Assembly (NCBI RefSeq): GCF_025999835.1
Contig: NZ_AP025628.1
Location: 1,054,001-1,118,000, forward strand
Reading direction: 5' to 3'
From: Caldinitratiruptor microaerophilus
Lineage (GTDB): Bacteria > Bacillota > Sulfobacillia > Symbiobacteriales > ZC4RG38
DNA: 64,000 nucleotides
In this document: positions 61,048 to 64,000 of the stretch, piece after piece
Position numbering within the stretch: position 1 is the first letter of the stretch
Layout: every line of letters starts with the position of its first letter
Program-made: the position numbers and the translations under genes
Notes under the pieces: generated by a model
Databases searched by the model: none
Told to the model about the DNA's origin: nothing
What the model saw: the letters and a program-made list of their open reading frames with translations, nothing else

Positions 61048-61680
61048 TCAGTCGAAGCGGCGGACGAGCCCGACCACCTTGCCGAGGATCGTGCACTCCC
61101 GGACGCGTATCGGTTCCAGGTTCGGGTTCTCCGGTTGCAGCCGGATGTGATCCACCTCGCGGAAGAAGCGCTTGACGGTGGCCTCCGGTTCGCCGGGCCC
61201 GGGCACCAGGGCCACCACGATATCGCCGTTCTGGGCGGCAAAGGTGCGGCGCACCAGCACGTAGTCGCCGTCCAGGATGCCCGCGCCGATCATCGAGTCG
61301 CCCTGCACGCTCAGGAAGAAGACGTTGTACTCTTCGTCCGGCCGCAGGAAGTCGGACGGCACCGGGAAGTAGTCCTCGATGTTCTCCGCCGCCAGGATCG
61401 GCTGTCCGGCCGTCACCCGGCCGACCACGGGCACGTTGACGACCCGCTTCACCGCCTTTGGCTCGTCATCCAGAACCTCGATCGCCCGGGGTTTGGTGGG
61501 GTCCCGGCGCAGATACCCCTTCTCCTCGAGCCGGGCCAGGTGGCCGTGCACCGTGGAGCTCGAGCTGAGGCCGATGGCCTCCCCGATCTCCCGGACCGAG
61601 GGCGGGTAGCCCTTGCGGCGGATCTGGTCCTTGATGAACTGGAGAACCTGGCGCTGCCGTTCGGTGAGGCGCTCCGGCAT
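61048..61680 (-). CDS. lexA: LexA repressor
   Basis: 210 residues. N-terminal winged helix ([40 protein letters not shown] in parts). The self-cleavage Ala-Gly is in VTAGQPIL; the catalytic Ser is in [11 protein letters not shown] and the Lys in ATVKRFFRE. RecA-stimulated cleavage induces the SOS genes. The ATG at 61680 gives the usual start. An SOS box overlaps the -35 of its promoter, showing autoregulation. Confidence 0.96.
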   Translation of the reverse strand: MPERLTERQRQVLQFIKDQIRRKGYPPSVREIGEAIGLSSSSTVHGHLARLEEKGYLRRDPTKPRAIEVLDDEPKAVKRVVNVPVVGRVTAGQPILAAENIEDYFPVPSDFLRPDEEYNVFFLSVQGDSMIGAGILDGDYVLVRRTFAAQNGDIVVALVPGPGEPEATVKRFFREVDHIRLQPENPNLEPIRVRECTILGKVVGLVRRFD

Positions 61681-61834
61681 GTGGTGCCGCCCGGCCCGCC
61701 GCGGGGCTACGTCCCCGGCGACCAACCCGGGGCTCTGCGGGTCCGGACCGTTCACTCCTTTCCGTGCGGCTCGGTCCCTCACGGTACGGGGCCCGCGGCC
61801 TCTCCGGCCGGGGCTGGATCGCATTCTGGCACCA

Positions 61835-61863
61835 ATTGTACCACAGGCTGGCTCGTCTGCAAA
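61835..61863 (-). promoter_or_regulatory. lexA promoter
   Basis: On the minus strand TTTGCA (61863-61858), a 17-bp spacer and TACAAT (61840-61835). The LexA box at 61859-61873 covers the -35. The leader before the lexA ATG is about 150 bases. Confidence 0.7.
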
Positions 61864-61873
61864 CAGGTGTTCG
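61859..61873. promoter_or_regulatory. LexA (SOS) box 1, at the lexA promoter
   Basis: Reads CGAACACCTGTTTGC on the minus strand, one half-site change from the Bacillus consensus CGAACRNRYGTTYC. Overlaps the lexA -35. Confidence 0.8.
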
Positions 61874-61890
61874 AAATCGGGCGCGGGCAC

Positions 61891-61919
61891 TTGCATCGAA
61901 CGCCAGTTCGTGCTAGCAT
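61891..61919 (+). promoter_or_regulatory. Promoter of the YneA-like gene
   Basis: TTGCAT (61891-61896), a 17-bp spacer and TAGCAT (61914-61919). The spacer contains LexA box 2 and the start region LexA box 3. Confidence 0.65.
61897..61910. promoter_or_regulatory. LexA (SOS) box 2, between -35 and -10
   Basis: CGAACGCCAGTTCG is a perfect CGAAC-N4-GTTCG palindrome within the spacer of the YneA-like promoter. Confidence 0.75.
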
Positions 61920-61924
61920 GATAG

Positions 61925-61939
61925 CGAACACCTGTTTCG
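61925..61939. promoter_or_regulatory. LexA (SOS) box 3, at the start region
   Basis: CGAACACCTGTTTCG closely fits the Gram-positive SOS consensus and lies just downstream of the -10. Confidence 0.8.
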
Positions 61940-62002
61940 GCGCACATGCATTCGCCCTGGGGCTACCTCACGGCCGGGAAGGCAAAGGCGGGTGGAGTCG
62001 GA

Positions 62003-62320
62003 GTGCGGCGCTCGCGTTCGAACCGGGAACGCCGGCGGCTATTGCGGCGCCTGGGAGTGGTGGCCGCCGCTGCCCTGATGCTGTGGGCCCTGGTGCCGCG
62101 AATCGTGGAGGCCATCGCCGGCGGGGCGCCGCGGCCCCGCATGGAAACCGTGGTCGTCTCGCCGGGAGACACCCTGTGGGGGATCGCGGTCCGCCTGTCC
62201 GGTGGTGAACGGGACGTTCGTGACGTGGTCTGGGACATCATGGAGGCCAATCACCTGCCGGACCCGCGCATCGAACCGGGGCAGGTCTTGCTCGTACCGG
62301 TTCCGAGCGGCGACCGGTAG
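62003..62320 (+). CDS. yneA: YneA-like cell division suppressor with LysM domain
   Basis: 105 residues, the same size as Bacillus YneA. A basic N-terminus (RRSRSNRERRRLLRR), one transmembrane segment (LGVVAAAALMLWALV), then a LysM domain (VSPGDTLWGIAVRL to IEPGQVLLVPV). YneA is made during the SOS response and delays septation. Divergent from lexA with two SOS boxes in its promoter, the Bacillus arrangement. The GTG at 62003 has GGTGGAG 5 bases upstream; an upstream ATG at 61946 is less likely. Confidence 0.85.
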   Translation: MRRSRSNRERRRLLRRLGVVAAAALMLWALVPRIVEAIAGGAPRPRMETVVVSPGDTLWGIAVRLSGGERDVRDVVWDIMEANHLPDPRIEPGQVLLVPVPSGDR

Positions 62321-62349
62321 GCTGCGCTGACCGTCCAGGGGGGAGCGCA

Positions 62350-62691
62350 ATGCAGGCCGCTCTGGCAATCCGGCAGGATGCGGCGGGGCCGGGCGTCGCC
62401 CCGCTGCCGCCGGCGCTCGCCGGGGAGATCGACGAGATGCGGTCTCGCTTCGGGGAAGCCCTGATGCTGGCCCGCAAGGGCGACTACAGCCGGGGCGACG
62501 ACCTCCGGGCCCTCGCCCGGGCGATCGGACGGCTGCTGGCCCGCGAAGCGCGGCGGCCCCCCGCCGAGCGCGGCCTGCCCATGCGCGAGCTGTCGATCGC
62601 GGTCGCCCGCCGCTTCCCGGAACTCTCGGATTGGGCGCTCGACAGCGCCCTGCGAGCCCGTCTGACCCGTTCCGGCACCCCGCGGGCCTGA
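62350..62691 (+). CDS. Hypothetical protein, 113 aa
   Basis: Helical protein, 29 bases after the YneA-like gene with GGGGGGAG before its ATG, so probably in the same SOS transcript. Parts: IDEMRSRFGEALMLARKGDYS and LPMRELSIAVARRFPELSDWALDSALRARL. No membrane segment and no family recognised; not similar to YneB resolvase, which follows yneA in Bacillus. Confidence 0.65.
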   Translation: MQAALAIRQDAAGPGVAPLPPALAGEIDEMRSRFGEALMLARKGDYSRGDDLRALARAIGRLLAREARRPPAERGLPMRELSIAVARRFPELSDWALDSALRARLTRSGTPRA

Positions 62692-62768
62692 AGCACCGTC
62701 GCCCGTCCGTCACGGGCGGCTTCTCGCGCCATCCGGCCCGCGCCCGAGAGAATTGGTGTCTCGCCGCA

Positions 62769-62797
62769 TTGACACCGGGGCGCCGCAGACATACCAT
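62769..62797 (+). promoter_or_regulatory. Sigma-A promoter of the thioredoxin-like gene
   Basis: A perfect TTGACA (62769-62774), a 17-bp spacer and TACCAT (62792-62797). CATGCTAG at 62795-62802 overlaps it. A second candidate -10, TATGAT at 62845, lies nearer the gene with a poor -35. Confidence 0.6.
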
Positions 62798-62885
62798 GCT
62801 AGTGACTTTTCGTAACGATAATCTTGTGCGTGGGCCGGGTGTGCTATGATAATCCCGACGTCCCGGGCCGGGAGGTGAACCCCCG

Positions 62886-63557
62886 TTGGCGGCGGCCGAC
62901 ACAGCCGGCATCGTCTGCCCGGAGTGCGCCACGGTCCTGTGGCGCGGCGGGCGTTTCTGCCATCACTGCGGCTGGGACAGCAAGAACGCCGCCGCCGGGG
63001 CTGCCGCCGCCCACGGAAACCCGGCCTACGGCCGGCCGGCGTGGAAACGCCGGACCATGGCGGCCATCACCTTCGTGACGCTGGGCCTCGTCCTGGCTCT
63101 CCTGCTGCGGCCCGGCGGGGGATCCCGGCGGACGGTGATCCCGGGCGCGCCGGCGCCGGACTTCGCGCTGACCGCTCTGGACGGCTCCACGGTCCGCCTC
63201 TCGGACCTCCGGGGCAAGGCGGTGCTCCTGAACTTCTGGGCGAGCTGGTGCCCCCCTTGCCGGGAGGAGATGCCCTACCTGCAGGAGGCGCAGGAGCGCT
63301 TCGGGCCGGAAGGGCTGGTGGTCCTGGCGGTCAACCTGGACGAGAGCCCGGTGGCCATCCGGTCGTTCCTGGAGCGGTACGGCATCCGCCTCCCCGTGCT
63401 CCTGGACAGGGATCTACACGTGACGGAGCAATACGGGATCATTCCCCTGCCCACGAGCTTCTTCATCGATCGCCAGGGTGTCGTTCGCAGCAAGGTAGAA
63501 GGCGCCATGGACCGGAACCGGGTCTTCTCGGAAGTCCGGCGCGTCCTGGCGCCGTAG
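62886..63557 (+). CDS. ResA/TlpA-like thiol-disulfide oxidoreductase with N-terminal zinc ribbon
   Basis: 223 residues. Residues 10-30 form a zinc-ribbon-like CPEC and CHHC pair, followed by one transmembrane helix (AAITFVTLGLVLALLL) and an extracytoplasmic TlpA-like thioredoxin domain with the active site WCPPC and cis-Pro loop PLPTSFFID. ResA-like proteins reduce apocytochrome c cysteines before haem attachment. The TTG has GGGAGGTGA upstream. ccdA, its electron donor, follows by 23 bases. The cytoplasmic zinc ribbon is unusual for this family. Confidence 0.9.
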   Translation: MAAADTAGIVCPECATVLWRGGRFCHHCGWDSKNAAAGAAAAHGNPAYGRPAWKRRTMAAITFVTLGLVLALLLRPGGGSRRTVIPGAPAPDFALTALDGSTVRLSDLRGKAVLLNFWASWCPPCREEMPYLQEAQERFGPEGLVVLAVNLDESPVAIRSFLERYGIRLPVLLDRDLHVTEQYGIIPLPTSFFIDRQGVVRSKVEGAMDRNRVFSEVRRVLAP

Positions 63558-63580
63558 GCGGACCGGTTGGAGGGGTGCGG

Positions 63581-64000
63581 TTGGAGACCGCGGCGCCAAG
63601 CATACTCTTCGCCTTCGGAGCCGGTGTGCTGTCTTTCCTCTCGCCCTGTGTGGTCCCGGTCTACCCTTCCTACATCTCGTACCTCACCGGGATGTCCCTC
63701 GGCGAGATCGAGGCGGGGGGGTCCAAGGCCCGAGCCCAGGTGATGCAGCACGCCATTTTCTTCATGCTCGGCTTCTCCGTGATCTGGGTCGCACTCGGCC
63801 TGGTCACCTCGGCCCTCTCCAGCCTGTTCTACTCGGGCCGCGGCGTGCTCCGGCTGGTCGGCGGGGTCATCATGGTCGCGATGGGGCTCGCCCTCCTCGG
63901 CGTTCTCCGGATCCCGCTCCTGCAGCGCGAGGCGCGGCTGCAACTCGCGCGGAAGCCGGCAGGCTACATGGGTTCCTTCGTGGTGGGCCTGGCTTTCGCG
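63581..64000 (+). CDS. ccdA: Cytochrome c biogenesis protein CcdA, N-terminal part (cut by window end)
   Basis: 140 residues are present and the frame is open to the window edge. TTG start with GGAGGGGTG upstream, then FAFGAGVLSFLSPCVVPVYPSY in parts: the LSPCVVPVYP motif carries the first redox cysteine. Further transmembrane segments are HAIFFMLGFSVIWVALGL and GGVIMVAMGLALLGVL. CcdA passes electrons from cytoplasmic thioredoxin to ResA-type proteins. The second active cysteine should lie beyond the window. Confidence 0.92.
   Translation, partial: METAAPSILFAFGAGVLSFLSPCVVPVYPSYISYLTGMSLGEIEAGGSKARAQVMQHAIFFMLGFSVIWVALGLVTSALSSLFYSGRGVLRLVGGVIMVAMGLALLGVLRIPLLQREARLQLARKPAGYMGSFVVGLAFA

Overview
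The window is a chromosomal segment of a very GC-rich (about 70% or more by eye), endospore-forming Firmicute. SpoIIM, SpoIIAA, SpoIIAB, sigma-F, SpmA, SpmB, SpoVS, SpoVK and GerW/YtfJ are all present. Together with the GC content and many GTG/TTG starts, this points to a Symbiobacterium, Caldinitratiruptor or Thermaerobacter-like lineage; the species assignment is inference. The genes look like ordinary core genome. I see no insertion sequence, prophage, CRISPR array, rRNA or tRNA.

Layout. (1) 1-16.8 kb matches the Bacillus spoIIM-xerD-deoB-dacF-spoIIA-lysA region and then scpAB: endonuclease Q-like 3' end, spoIIM, ald, xerD, deoB, dacF, spoIIAA-spoIIAB-sigF behind a good sigma-H promoter, a 67-aa protein and dodecin, a CitE-like lyase, lysA, DUF1992, a DHH-CBS-tRNA nucleotidyltransferase fusion, an M50 protease, scpA and scpB. 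Relative to Bacillus, fur, pupG and the spoVA operon are missing. (2) 17-31.8 kb: DUF2953 and ytfJ/gerW run directly into an NHEJ cassette (ku, split ligD ligase, split ligD polymerase). Then come a GH18 hydrolase, a YlxY-like deacetylase, spmAB, ridA, rluB, a MsmX-type ATPase, a GNAT protein, DedA and hypotheticals. (3) 31.8-41.4 kb: a promoter, structured leader and terminator precede rny; then ymdB, spoVS, a leucyl aminopeptidase, a LysR regulator, pterin dehydratase, an amino acid permease, and terC behind a yybP-ykoY (manganese) riboswitch. (4) 41.8-60.4 kb matches miaB-ymcA-mutS-mutL-miaA-hfq-spoVK-hflX-ynbB-glnA of Bacillus, with a DUF457 protein and mutY inserted before mutS and no cotE or glnR. 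(5) 60.5-64 kb: a coiled-coil protein, then lexA divergent from a YneA-like LysM protein with three SOS boxes between them, a small hypothetical, and a ResA/TlpA-like thioredoxin followed by ccdA, which is cut by the window end.

Functional themes are early sporulation control, spore cortex and germination proteins, genome maintenance (XerD, ScpAB, MutY/MutS/MutL, Ku/LigD, LexA), RNA metabolism (RNase Y, YmdB, Hfq, MiaA, MiaB, RluB, CCA-adding fusion) and nitrogen metabolism (GlnA, Ald).

The least explained features are non-coding: the heptamer inverted repeat that supplies the stop codon of the first gene, a T-box-like antiterminator/terminator after dodecin, a 19-bp inverted repeat between scpB and the DUF2953 gene, the structured leader before rny, and a structured stretch between terC and the EamA gene. 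All functions are inferred by reading; no search was run.
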